Assembly: GCA_013314775.1 (NCBI GenBank)
Contig: JABUFB010000008.1
Location: 851,036 to 915,035 of the forward strand
From: Armatimonadota bacterium
GTDB taxonomy: Bacteria; Armatimonadota; Zipacnadia; Zipacnadales; JABUFB01
Length of the DNA: 64,000 nt
Direction of reading: 5' to 3'
The notes under the pieces are model-generated. The model did not search any database, was not told where the DNA came from, and saw only the letters and a list, made by a program, of their open reading frames with translations. Position numbers and translations under genes: made by a program. Shown one piece after another: positions 27,763 to 35,743 of this stretch (position 1 is the stretch's first letter; the number at the start of each line of letters is the position of its first letter).

Positions 27763-29649
27763 CTACTCCGCCGCCTTTTCCTTCACCCGGAACACATGCT
27801 CCGGCGCGAGCGAAAGCACCCCCGGGAGCGGCGGCATCAGGCGTATCCGGGAATCTTCCAGCACACCTTCGTCAGCCTTCGCAACCTCCAATGCCCAGGT
27901 CTTGCCCGCATCCTCCCCTGCGGCGATTTTCAGTTCGGCCGTGTTCTGCTGGGGGGTGGTCTGCGCGGATGCCCGCAGGGAGCCATCCGGGGCATAGACG
28001 TTGATCCTCACGGTCTCGATGCCGCTGCCGCCGGAGGCGATCAGGCTGAACTCCTTCGTTTTCGGGGGAACATGGAAGTATAGACGGGGCACGGCCAGGA
28101 TAGGGGTCACGCCCTCACTCGCAGCCAGGCCGATGGGCGCGTTCGAACTCTCTATGGTCACCGCACAGGAGCCGGCGGAGATGCCCAGCAGGCCAATTCC
28201 ATCCGCCTGCGGTGTGAACTCGATGACGCCGGACTCGCCGGCTGGTATCGTCCCTTCCGCTTGCTTCGTGAGGTCCGGTGCGCGCAGATTCCAGACGATG
28301 GGCGCCTCGTACTTGCCCACCTGTCGGTGCCGGACGGCGATCCGCACCGGTTCCCCCTTCCGCCCGACCACGAAGAGCAAGTTGTCGCTGCGCAGTTGGA
28401 ACTCCGTGAACTTCACCGTCTCACCGGTGAACTCAGGCAGCACGAGGTCGCCGCCGGTGTTTTTCGCGAACACATTCAGGAACCACTCTTCGGGCTCTTC
28501 GCGGGGGATCTTCCACGAGTCCAGTCGCCCCGCCGCGATTTCGCGGTTCGCCCAAGAGAACCATTTGAAGTAGTCCTTGTGGGTGGTGTCGTAAGTAGGG
28601 CCCTCGTAGAAAATCCAGTAGCCGCCGGTGACCTGGGAGATCATCACCGCGTTCTTGCCGCAGAACTCGGGGTCAGCCCCGGTGACCACAGGATCGATTC
28701 CACCGGAGTAGATGAAAGGCACCCCGAGGGCCTCAACGGTCTTGATGCCGCTCTCCAGGCGCGCAAGGTTCGCTTCCAGGGCCTCTTTCTGGGGCATGTA
28801 GCGAGAAGGCCTGCCGTAAACCCACGGGTCGGCAGCGATCACCGGGGCCTTTTCGGTAGCCCATTCCGGGTAGCAGGCCTTGAGCATGAAGGGCGTGCCC
28901 GGCGCGGGGTAGATGCAGAACCGGAAGCGCGGATTGTGCTGATCGACGGCCTCGCGCAAGGTTCGGCAGCGCTCGCGCCAGTGGTTCACCTGGTACTCTT
29001 CGAACTGCTCGAAAAGCCCCTTGTCCCGAAGCCACTGGGCGCGTTTGGCCGGCTCGAGCTCGGGAATCTCCAGCCCCTTGTCCTTCCCGAAGCGCGCAAG
29101 GATGTCGGTGTCGAAGGACAGGGAGTACAGGTTCCCCATGCGCAGCCCGGGCGCGTAGTTCTCGTAGTCGAGGAACACGCCCATGATCGCGGGAAGCTCC
29201 ACGCTCATCTTGGCATACTCTACGATGTACCGTGTGGTCCACTCCCAGAAGGCGTCGGAGTTCGGGCTGTAAAGGGGCTGCTCCCCGCCGTTCTCCCAGA
29301 CCAAGCGCTTGCCGTCTGCCTCGGGGCCTTCGGGCGCGCTAAGACTGCCGCGCATCCAGGGCATGAAGTAGATGCCGGCCTTCTCGCACCACTGGGCGAC
29401 CTGGCGCACCTCGTCCAGGTTCTCATGGCCGCGCCGGGGAGAGAAGACATTGAACCCGGCTTCGGCAGATTCGGTGATCATCCACTCTTTGGTGACCCAG
29501 CCTTCTACCGGCTGCATCACCTTGTCCACGACAATGCGCAGCTTTTCCCTTGTACCCATGTCCTCCAGCGGGGGCAGCGGCGCCGCAAAGGACCCTGCCG
29601 CGAGTGTGAACAAAAAGACGCACAGCACCGGGTAGTATGTGTGGCCCAT
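27763..29649 (-). CDS. Secreted TIM-barrel-like protein, glycosidase-like
   Basis: 628 residues with a signal peptide (YYPVLCVFLFTLAAGSFA). Residues 30-400 look like a family-14/42-type TIM barrel (MITESAEAGFNVFSPRRG, IMGVFLDYENYAPG, PVIAADPWVYGR), and about residues 410-628 are beta-rich. I cannot assign catalytic residues with certainty. A glycoside hydrolase or carbohydrate-binding role is inferred from layout and neighbours. ATG 29649 is favoured over TTG 29655 because GAGAG lies at a suitable distance upstream. Confidence 0.65.
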   Translation of the reverse strand: MGHTYYPVLCVFLFTLAAGSFAAPLPPLEDMGTREKLRIVVDKVMQPVEGWVTKEWMITESAEAGFNVFSPRRGHENLDEVRQVAQWCEKAGIYFMPWMRGSLSAPEGPEADGKRLVWENGGEQPLYSPNSDAFWEWTTRYIVEYAKMSVELPAIMGVFLDYENYAPGLRMGNLYSLSFDTDILARFGKDKGLEIPELEPAKRAQWLRDKGLFEQFEEYQVNHWRERCRTLREAVDQHNPRFRFCIYPAPGTPFMLKACYPEWATEKAPVIAADPWVYGRPSRYMPQKEALEANLARLESGIKTVEALGVPFIYSGGIDPVVTGADPEFCGKNAVMISQVTGGYWIFYEGPTYDTTHKDYFKWFSWANREIAAGRLDSWKIPREEPEEWFLNVFAKNTGGDLVLPEFTGETVKFTEFQLRSDNLLFVVGRKGEPVRIAVRHRQVGKYEAPIVWNLRAPDLTKQAEGTIPAGESGVIEFTPQADGIGLLGISAGSCAVTIESSNAPIGLAASEGVTPILAVPRLYFHVPPKTKEFSLIASGGSGIETVRINVYAPDGSLRASAQTTPQQNTAELKIAAGEDAGKTWALEVAKADEGVLEDSRIRLMPPLPGVLSLAPEHVFRVKEKAAE

Positions 29650-29689
29650 TGGCAATCTCTCTTTCTTTATTGGTCAGCGCGTGACGTGA

Positions 29690-31114
29690 TCAGGCACTCA
29701 GTTTCCGCAGAATGTCCCAGTATGCCCCGCGCGCTCCGGCAGCAATGGCATTACTCAGGGCCGAGTTGTCGTCGTAATTGTAGTCCATCTGACTCTCATC
29801 CGGTCCGCCCACAAAGAAGCGCTGGTCGCCCGCTATGAGTCGCTTGATGTGGGGCATGATGTCGTCAGCGATGGCGGGTTCCAGGAAGAAGACGGGCTCG
29901 GACAGGTCGCGCCAGTCGCCGGAGCAGGTGACGCCGGGTGGGGCCGCTTCTTCCCCACTCCCCAGCACCTGGCGGCTGACTCTTGTCCCCGGGTACAGGC
30001 GCACTCCAACGGCCACGCCGACGCAATCGGGCTCAAGGGCGTGCATCAGAGCGATAGTCTCCGAGACAGACTCCAGCGTCTCACCGGGTACGCCGAGAAG
30101 CAGGTCGATCATCACCGGCAGGCCTGCTTCCCGGCAGGCACGCACCGCCACCCGGATGTCTTCCGGCGAATGTGCGCGGCCGAGAGACTTGAGGATTCGG
30201 GCGCTGCCGCTGTCGGTGCCGAAGTTGATCCCGGCACACCCCGCGCGGCGCATGGTCCTGGCGAGGTCCGCGTCGAAGGGCGTCGGTGACAGGTACGCAT
30301 ACCACCGCACGCGCTCTCCCAGGCCCTGAAGGATCATCTCGTCGCAGACCGCGCGCGCGTGATCACCGGGGATGTTGAACTCACTGTCGCAAAGGTGCAG
30401 GACGTCCACCCCCTGGGTCAGGAGATGACCAACCTCACCGACCACGGCTTTCGGCGGACGCAGGCGGAGACGGGCGCCTTTGCCCGCAGGATCGGCGCAG
30501 TAAATGCACTGCTGGTTGCAGCCGCGTTTGGTCTCCACATTGCCCTGCCCGCCCCCACGGAAGTAGCGCAGGTTGTCGATGGTCCGGCGGCGGAGGGGCT
30601 CTTGCCCAAAGGCCGGCCACGATGGCGGATTAGTCCTTATCTCGCCATCTTCCCGCCAGAGCAGCCCCGGGATATGGTCGAATGATGTGTGGTCTCGTAT
30701 CGACCGCGCGAGGGCGACGATGGCGGCTTCCCCGTCGCCCACGATTCCGTAATCCGCGCCAGTCTTCAGGAGCACTTCACGGGGCGCGACCGAGTAGCCC
30801 GCCCCGCCCAGAACAACCGGCACGTCGCTGTGCTGCCGGATGGTCTGTACCACAGAGGCATGGTCCGGCAGGAATGAGTGCCTGGTTGCCATATAGCAGT
30901 CGTCGGTATTGCGCAGCGTGACGGCCACCAGGGCCGGTGTGGTCTCGCCGAGGGACCGGGCCAGTTCGGCCGCGGCGTCATCGGCAAAGCAAAGGTCGCA
31001 GAAGCTCACGCACAGTCCCGCGTCCTCGGCGGCCTGCGCAAGATACTCCACCGCCAGAGGGCCGACGGCGGGCTTGATGCGGTTCGGATTGACGAGCAGC
31101 AGATCGGTGGGAAT
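29690..31114 (-). CDS. B12-binding-domain radical SAM protein
   Basis: 474 residues from an ATT at 31114. The N-terminal cobalamin-binding Rossmann domain starts (I)PTDLLLVNPNRIKPAVG and includes VVLGGAGYSV and DYGIVGDGE; the radical SAM domain has the cluster motif C-x3-C-x2-C in TKRGCNQQCIYC, and INFGTDSG, PVMIDLLLGVPGET. It likely catalyses a methylation or other radical rearrangement. The first ATG-type start (GTG 31051) would cut off the conserved opening; AGGAGG at 31128-31123 is 8 nt before ATT 31114, with a TGA just upstream, so an AUU start is likely. Same strand as the deoxyhypusine-synthase-like gene. Confidence 0.85.
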   Translation of the reverse strand: MPTDLLLVNPNRIKPAVGPLAVEYLAQAAEDAGLCVSFCDLCFADDAAAELARSLGETTPALVAVTLRNTDDCYMATRHSFLPDHASVVQTIRQHSDVPVVLGGAGYSVAPREVLLKTGADYGIVGDGEAAIVALARSIRDHTSFDHIPGLLWREDGEIRTNPPSWPAFGQEPLRRRTIDNLRYFRGGGQGNVETKRGCNQQCIYCADPAGKGARLRLRPPKAVVGEVGHLLTQGVDVLHLCDSEFNIPGDHARAVCDEMILQGLGERVRWYAYLSPTPFDADLARTMRRAGCAGINFGTDSGSARILKSLGRAHSPEDIRVAVRACREAGLPVMIDLLLGVPGETLESVSETIALMHALEPDCVGVAVGVRLYPGTRVSRQVLGSGEEAAPPGVTCSGDWRDLSEPVFFLEPAIADDIMPHIKRLIAGDQRFFVGGPDESQMDYNYDDNSALSNAIAAGARGAYWDILRKLSA

Positions 31115-31171
31115 GCGTCATTCCTCCTGCCTCGCACGGCCCGAAGTATGGGCGACAGACATGAATGGAGG

Positions 31172-32155
31172 TCAGCGCGTGAGCAGGTCATACAACGCCG
31201 GCATTGTGTCCAGGAAGTTCCCCTGCACCATGTACCCGTGGCCGCCGAAGGCTTGCGGAATACGCGTGACCACGCTCTTCATGTCCCGGTAGTAAAAGCC
31301 CGCCTGGGAGGGATGGATGGTGGCATCCCAGTTCGCGGCGCGAAGATCGAAGTTCGCGGTGATCAGCCCTGTGGGTGGGCACCCGATATTCGCGGCCATC
31401 GACACTGTTTTCAGGAGCACCTCGGGACCGGTGACCGCTGAGCCCACGTTGAGAACCACCCCGCCGCCCGCGAGCCGGGTGACATGCTGGGCGAAGATAC
31501 CGAAATCCCGGCCGCTGCAGCCACCCTTGGCCGCGCCATCGAAGTTCGGGTGCTGGTCGATGATGTCCGTGCCGATTGTGGCGTGAACTGTCGCCGGGAC
31601 CCCAAGCTCCCAGGCGTTACCCAGCAGGCTTATGTCCCGGTGCGGACAGTGCAGACCCAGGGGCTCGCCGGTGGCGATGAGTCGCCCGAGCGCTTCACCG
31701 TACCCGATGCGCTCTTCGTTGCCCGCGATCAGTGCCGCGTTCATGTTCAGGCCCGTCTCGTGAGCCATGCCGAAGCTGCCCTCGGGCAGGGCATTGGGCA
31801 CATTCTCACTGGTCTCACCGATGAGTGCGAGTTCGAAGTCGTGGATCGTCACCGCGCCATTGCAGGCCAGGAGAGTGATGATCCCGCGTTTCATCAGGTC
31901 AATCACGAGAGGCGAGAAACCGAGCTTCAGCTGGTGAGCGCCGGTGAAGAAGATCACCGGCAAGTCACGCTCGCGCGCGGCAAGCACGTGCTCGACCACC
32001 CGCCGCAGATCATCGTGCGGGAAATGGTCAGCGGCTCCGCCGGCAGATTCAGGGTGCTTCATGCGATCCAGTGTGAGTGTGTTGTTCCTCTCAGCCAGCG
32101 GAAACGTGGTGACGCGTGAGAAGTCGAACATCGGGTAGCGTCCGGCGTACTCCAT
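31172..32155 (-). CDS. Deoxyhypusine-synthase-like protein of unknown function
   Basis: 327 residues. The opening NNTLTLDRMKHPES, then VIFFTGAHQLKLGFSPLVID, NGAVTIHDFELALIGETSE and GGGVVLNVGSAV, recall the NAD-binding Rossmann core of deoxyhypusine synthase (DHS) relatives. The known DHS catalytic-lysine region is not recognisable, so substrate and reaction are unknown; bacterial DHS-like proteins often act on polyamine-type or other small substrates. ATG 32155 has AGGAGG 7 nt upstream. It lies 57 nt upstream of the radical SAM gene, on the same strand. Confidence 0.6.
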   Translation of the reverse strand: MEYAGRYPMFDFSRVTTFPLAERNNTLTLDRMKHPESAGGAADHFPHDDLRRVVEHVLAARERDLPVIFFTGAHQLKLGFSPLVIDLMKRGIITLLACNGAVTIHDFELALIGETSENVPNALPEGSFGMAHETGLNMNAALIAGNEERIGYGEALGRLIATGEPLGLHCPHRDISLLGNAWELGVPATVHATIGTDIIDQHPNFDGAAKGGCSGRDFGIFAQHVTRLAGGGVVLNVGSAVTGPEVLLKTVSMAANIGCPPTGLITANFDLRAANWDATIHPSQAGFYYRDMKSVVTRIPQAFGGHGYMVQGNFLDTMPALYDLLTR

Positions 32156-32252
32156 ATTGAGTCCTCCTGGTACAACGTGCCTCCGTGGGCATAGGGCAGG
32201 CGAGAGAGGCGAATAGTGGAGAGTTCGGCACCAGAACCGCGAACCTGCGCAA

Positions 32253-34019
32253 TCAGCCAGGCGATTCCGTGAGTTCCAGTTCGAGTAGTCTCCAGACACC
32301 GCCCGCGGCGGTCACCCTTTTTCTGAGTTCAAGCGGACGGGTGCTGTCGCGCTGCAACTCGTCGGCGGCAGTAAACCTCGCGCGTACCCGTTCGCGAAAA
32401 GCCAATTGCCAGCTCACCGGGAACAATGGCACGCGACGGCTCTCCGGCCAGTAGCGCTCGAAGACAATCGGGATTGGCGGGCCTTGAAGCACATGACGCA
32501 TGCCCGTTCTCGCTGCCAACTGCTCTACGTGGCCGGAGTCCACGGTCACACCGCTGTACGAAGGGGAGTCAATCCAGTAGAGCGTCTTCACCCGCGGAAT
32601 GTAGAGAGAGACCGTGAGAATGACCGACGCCGGCGCAATGTTGGGTCCCTCCGAGAGAAGCACGGGACGCCCCTGGAGGATGCTCTCGACCAGCGGCGCC
32701 ATCACGTCGGGCCTGCAGGCCCTGGTGAGCGCCCGCCCTCCAGGCTCCATGAGGCGCGATATGCCCAACTCCAGACCGCCCAGGGCGACGCATATTGAGA
32801 GCACGACAAGGACTGCCCGGCTGACTCTCTCACGCACTGCAGCAGGAAGAAGCACACAGAGCGTGCCTGTCAGCGGCGGCAACATGAACCGTCCCAGCGG
32901 ATTGTTGATGTGGAACCTCGCATTGGTGGAGATCAGCATGGCCAGCGAGACCGCGGTCATGAGTGCACCCACCGCAACCAGCCACCTCTGCGGCTTAGGG
33001 ATGTTGCGTTGCCTGGCTATCCACCGGATCGACACCAGCCAGGCGACTATCACGAGGAGAGCCGTGAACAGGCTGAGCCCGGTCCGATATGCAGGCCAGA
33101 GGGAAGCGTGCCAGGGAAGCGTCGCGAAGCCTTCCAGGAAGCCTCTGAGTGTCCTCACTGTCTCGAGGAAGAGGTCGCCCGTGCCCGGCGCATAGTAGCC
33201 ACCGATGACCTCGCCGGTAACCATCAGGTTCCGCACAGCCCAGGCTCCCCATATGGGCGCTCCCATAATACCAGGGATGAAGGCGCTCACCAGAACCGGA
33301 CGGAAGCCGCCCTTCCACTGGATGATGAGCGCCGCCAGACACGCGCAGGCAAGCAGCACCAGGGCATTGTGGCGCGTAAGCCCGGCAAGCCCCCACAGCA
33401 CTCCGGCCAACAGTGCCGGCCAGACCCGCCCGCAATGTATGGATCGGAGCTGGGCCAGCATAGCTCCCAGCAGCAGGGGCATGAACAGATGCTCGGAGAC
33501 CACACGGGGCGCCTCCCATATGCTGGGTGCGCTGAGAACATACACGCCCACCGCGACGAACCCGGCGGGAAGACTGCCTGTGGCCGAGACAATCAGCCAT
33601 CCAAGCAATGCGAGAGACGCCAGTTGCCCGGCAAGATTGAGTCCGAAGAATGCGCGCTCAGCGCCCTCCGCTGTGTTGATGCTGTCCCCCGCGATCAGGG
33701 AAATCACGAAGGGGTAAAGAGGTGGCCACCAGCCCCCGCGCACCGTGTCGGGAGGGTCAGCCAGTGTGTCCGGGTTCAGCTGTACCAGCCTGTATCCGAA
33801 AACACCCTCATTGTGGATGGTCCGGGCCGCCGACAAATAGCCACAAGAATCCGCCCAGATGATGGGAGCCGAGTGGCAGTAGACGATGACCAGCCACAGC
33901 GTTGCCGCCGTCGCGAATGCGGCAACAAGCACGAGACGCTGCCTGGATGTGAGACCGCGGCGCAGCGACATATCGCCCCTCACGTGTGGAATGTAGACTG
34001 GTGGATATTCGTCCCGCAT
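32253..34019 (-). CDS. GT39-like (ArnT/PMT-type) membrane protein
   Basis: 588 residues with about eleven hydrophobic helices and the family-39 glycosyltransferase-like layout: an N-terminal helix followed by ADSCGYLSAAR in the first large loop, where these enzymes carry their catalytic Asp, and a WWPPLYPFV motif. Such proteins move a sugar from a polyprenyl-phosphate carrier at the outer face of the membrane. ATG 34019 has GGAGGG upstream. It is upstream of the deoxyhypusine-synthase-like gene with a 97-nt gap; a functional link is uncertain. Confidence 0.75.
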   Translation of the reverse strand: MRDEYPPVYIPHVRGDMSLRRGLTSRQRLVLVAAFATAATLWLVIVYCHSAPIIWADSCGYLSAARTIHNEGVFGYRLVQLNPDTLADPPDTVRGGWWPPLYPFVISLIAGDSINTAEGAERAFFGLNLAGQLASLALLGWLIVSATGSLPAGFVAVGVYVLSAPSIWEAPRVVSEHLFMPLLLGAMLAQLRSIHCGRVWPALLAGVLWGLAGLTRHNALVLLACACLAALIIQWKGGFRPVLVSAFIPGIMGAPIWGAWAVRNLMVTGEVIGGYYAPGTGDLFLETVRTLRGFLEGFATLPWHASLWPAYRTGLSLFTALLVIVAWLVSIRWIARQRNIPKPQRWLVAVGALMTAVSLAMLISTNARFHINNPLGRFMLPPLTGTLCVLLPAAVRERVSRAVLVVLSICVALGGLELGISRLMEPGGRALTRACRPDVMAPLVESILQGRPVLLSEGPNIAPASVILTVSLYIPRVKTLYWIDSPSYSGVTVDSGHVEQLAARTGMRHVLQGPPIPIVFERYWPESRRVPLFPVSWQLAFRERVRARFTAADELQRDSTRPLELRKRVTAAGGVWRLLELELTESPG

Positions 34020-34107
34020 CCGTCAGCACCCTCCCCGACGGAGGAGGATGCCTTGTCGCAGTCGAATCAGGCGGGGTCGCGTGAACACGAGAGACGGAAG
34101 GCTCGCC

Positions 34108-34881
34108 ATGTCTTCGCCCCTGCCCAACGCCGAACGCCGGACTTTCACCTGCCCACCCGACGGCTCGCGCTGGCCCTACCTGGTGCAGACGCCGCCCACA
34201 CCAGTGCGTGCGGTTCTGATCTATCTGCATGGCCACTACAGCGACCAGTACCAGGGCATGACCACCGGCATCTACGAGGATGCTTTCGGGAGACTTCGCC
34301 GGGAACTTCTCCTGCGGTCGTGGGCCTACGTCTGCCCCTTCTACGGCGGCAATTCGTGGATGGGCCCACTTGCAGAAGCGGGGATGGTGGAGCTGATTGG
34401 GATCCTGCGCAGAGAGCACCCGGGAGTGCCGGTGCATCTCATGGGCGGCTCTATGGGCGGGTCGTCGGCAATGGTGTTCGCAGCGCGCAACGCGGCATTG
34501 CTGGATGGTGTTGCGGCGCGGTGCCCGGCATGTGACATCGAGGCCTATTACGCTTTCGCGAAAGCATCCAGCAACGGTACGCTGCGGAACATCGCCGAGG
34601 CCATACGCCACCACTACACCGCCGGCGAAAGGAACCTGGCCGACGAGCTCGCACAGCGCTCTGCGCTGGCCAATGCCGGCGGACTGACAATCCCCGTCCA
34701 CATTGTGCATGGCTCAGCGGACACGGTCATTCCCGTTGATTCAACCCGGGAACTGGTCAAGCGGCTGGAGGGGTTAGGCCGCAAGGTCCGCTATCACGAG
34801 ATCGACGGCGGCCACCATGACTCGCCCATCCTCGGAGTGGACTGGGCGGAGATGCTGGACTTCCTGGGGCCGGAAGGTTGA
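34108..34881 (+). CDS. Alpha/beta-hydrolase-fold esterase
   Basis: 257 residues. Predicted catalytic Ser is in GGSMGGS, Asp in GSADTVIPV and His in GGHHDSP, the usual triad order; IYLHGHYSDQYQG forms the oxyanion-hole strand. Probably a carbohydrate or acyl esterase acting in the cytosol since no signal peptide is visible. ATG 34108 is preferred because GGAAGG lies 6-8 nt upstream; the frame opens earlier (ATG 34048), where a GGAGGAGG abuts the codon. Convergent with the SDR gene. Confidence 0.85.
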   Translation: MSSPLPNAERRTFTCPPDGSRWPYLVQTPPTPVRAVLIYLHGHYSDQYQGMTTGIYEDAFGRLRRELLLRSWAYVCPFYGGNSWMGPLAEAGMVELIGILRREHPGVPVHLMGGSMGGSSAMVFAARNAALLDGVAARCPACDIEAYYAFAKASSNGTLRNIAEAIRHHYTAGERNLADELAQRSALANAGGLTIPVHIVHGSADTVIPVDSTRELVKRLEGLGRKVRYHEIDGGHHDSPILGVDWAEMLDFLGPEG

Positions 34882-34896
34882 GGGGGCGACTCGACA

Positions 34897-35640
34897 TCAG
34901 CCCGGCAGCGTGTCGGGGTCAGGCGTGCCTCCGGGCAGAAACCTCACTTTCGGGCGCCAGCCGTAAAGGCGCGCGCCGGTCTCCAGGTCCCAGCGGCGCG
35001 GGACGGCATCGCCCACAACGTGAATCACCGCGTAAGGCGGGAAGGGCGCGTTCAGCACCGCATCGAAAGCCCTGGCGACGTCCGACCCGTGTACGAGCAC
35101 ATGGTCTGCGACGGGCCCGCGTTTTCCACCGTGGGCCTCGATGTAGACATGCCCCAGCCGTAGGACAGCCACCGGCAGTTTGGTGTCGCGGTGAAAGATG
35201 CGGCAGAGCTCCTCGCCGAACCCCTTGGTAATCCCATACAGCCCGCCGCCGTCGGGCCTATGGTCCGAGGTTACCAGTTCGTGGGGCGGATAGTGGTTCA
35301 CAGAGGACACGCTGCCGGTGTACAGCACCCGCTTGCCACCCGCCTCATGTGCCGCGCGAAGGACGTTGTAGACGCCCTTGACGTGCACATCGAAGGCCCC
35401 GTCTGCGTACTCCGCGGTGCCATGCCCCAGGTCTTCGGAGCGCGCGATTGACAGATAGACAACGCAATCCACGTCGGCCACGGCCACCCGAACAGCGTCC
35501 AGGTCACGAACGTCCAGGCCCATGAATCGAGGATGGTCCATGGGCCGCACATCAGCGGGGACGACCTCGTGTGCGGCATCCCACAGAGGTACGAGAAGGC
35601 TCCCGACGCGTCCCGACGCCCCGACGACCAAGATTCGCAT
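34897..35640 (-). CDS. NAD-dependent epimerase/dehydratase (extended SDR)
   Basis: 247 residues. The nucleotide motif is VVGASGRVGS; the catalytic Tyr/Lys pair is in YGITKGFGE and a Ser is in TGSVSSVN. This set fits extended short-chain dehydrogenases that act on nucleotide sugars or sugar acids; the C terminus is shorter than that of GalE, so a uronate dehydrogenase-like role is possible. ATG 35640 is the conserved start. It is divergent from the DUF4091 gene, with 103 bp between. Confidence 0.9.
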   Translation of the reverse strand: MRILVVGASGRVGSLLVPLWDAAHEVVPADVRPMDHPRFMGLDVRDLDAVRVAVADVDCVVYLSIARSEDLGHGTAEYADGAFDVHVKGVYNVLRAAHEAGGKRVLYTGSVSSVNHYPPHELVTSDHRPDGGGLYGITKGFGEELCRIFHRDTKLPVAVLRLGHVYIEAHGGKRGPVADHVLVHGSDVARAFDAVLNAPFPPYAVIHVVGDAVPRRWDLETGARLYGWRPKVRFLPGGTPDPDTLPG

Positions 35641-35743
35641 GGTTGCTGGGTCACTTCCGCTGATACGATGTTGGAGGTCCGACGTGCACTTCGGCGAAGA
35701 ATACGCCAAGCTGGACAGGAATACAAGGCTCTGAGGTGAGACG

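Noticed and set aside
28261-29838. A 525-codon plus-strand frame opposite the secreted TIM-barrel-like protein.
   Set aside because: Rich in Arg, His and Val, with no motifs, as expected for antisense of a GC-rich gene.
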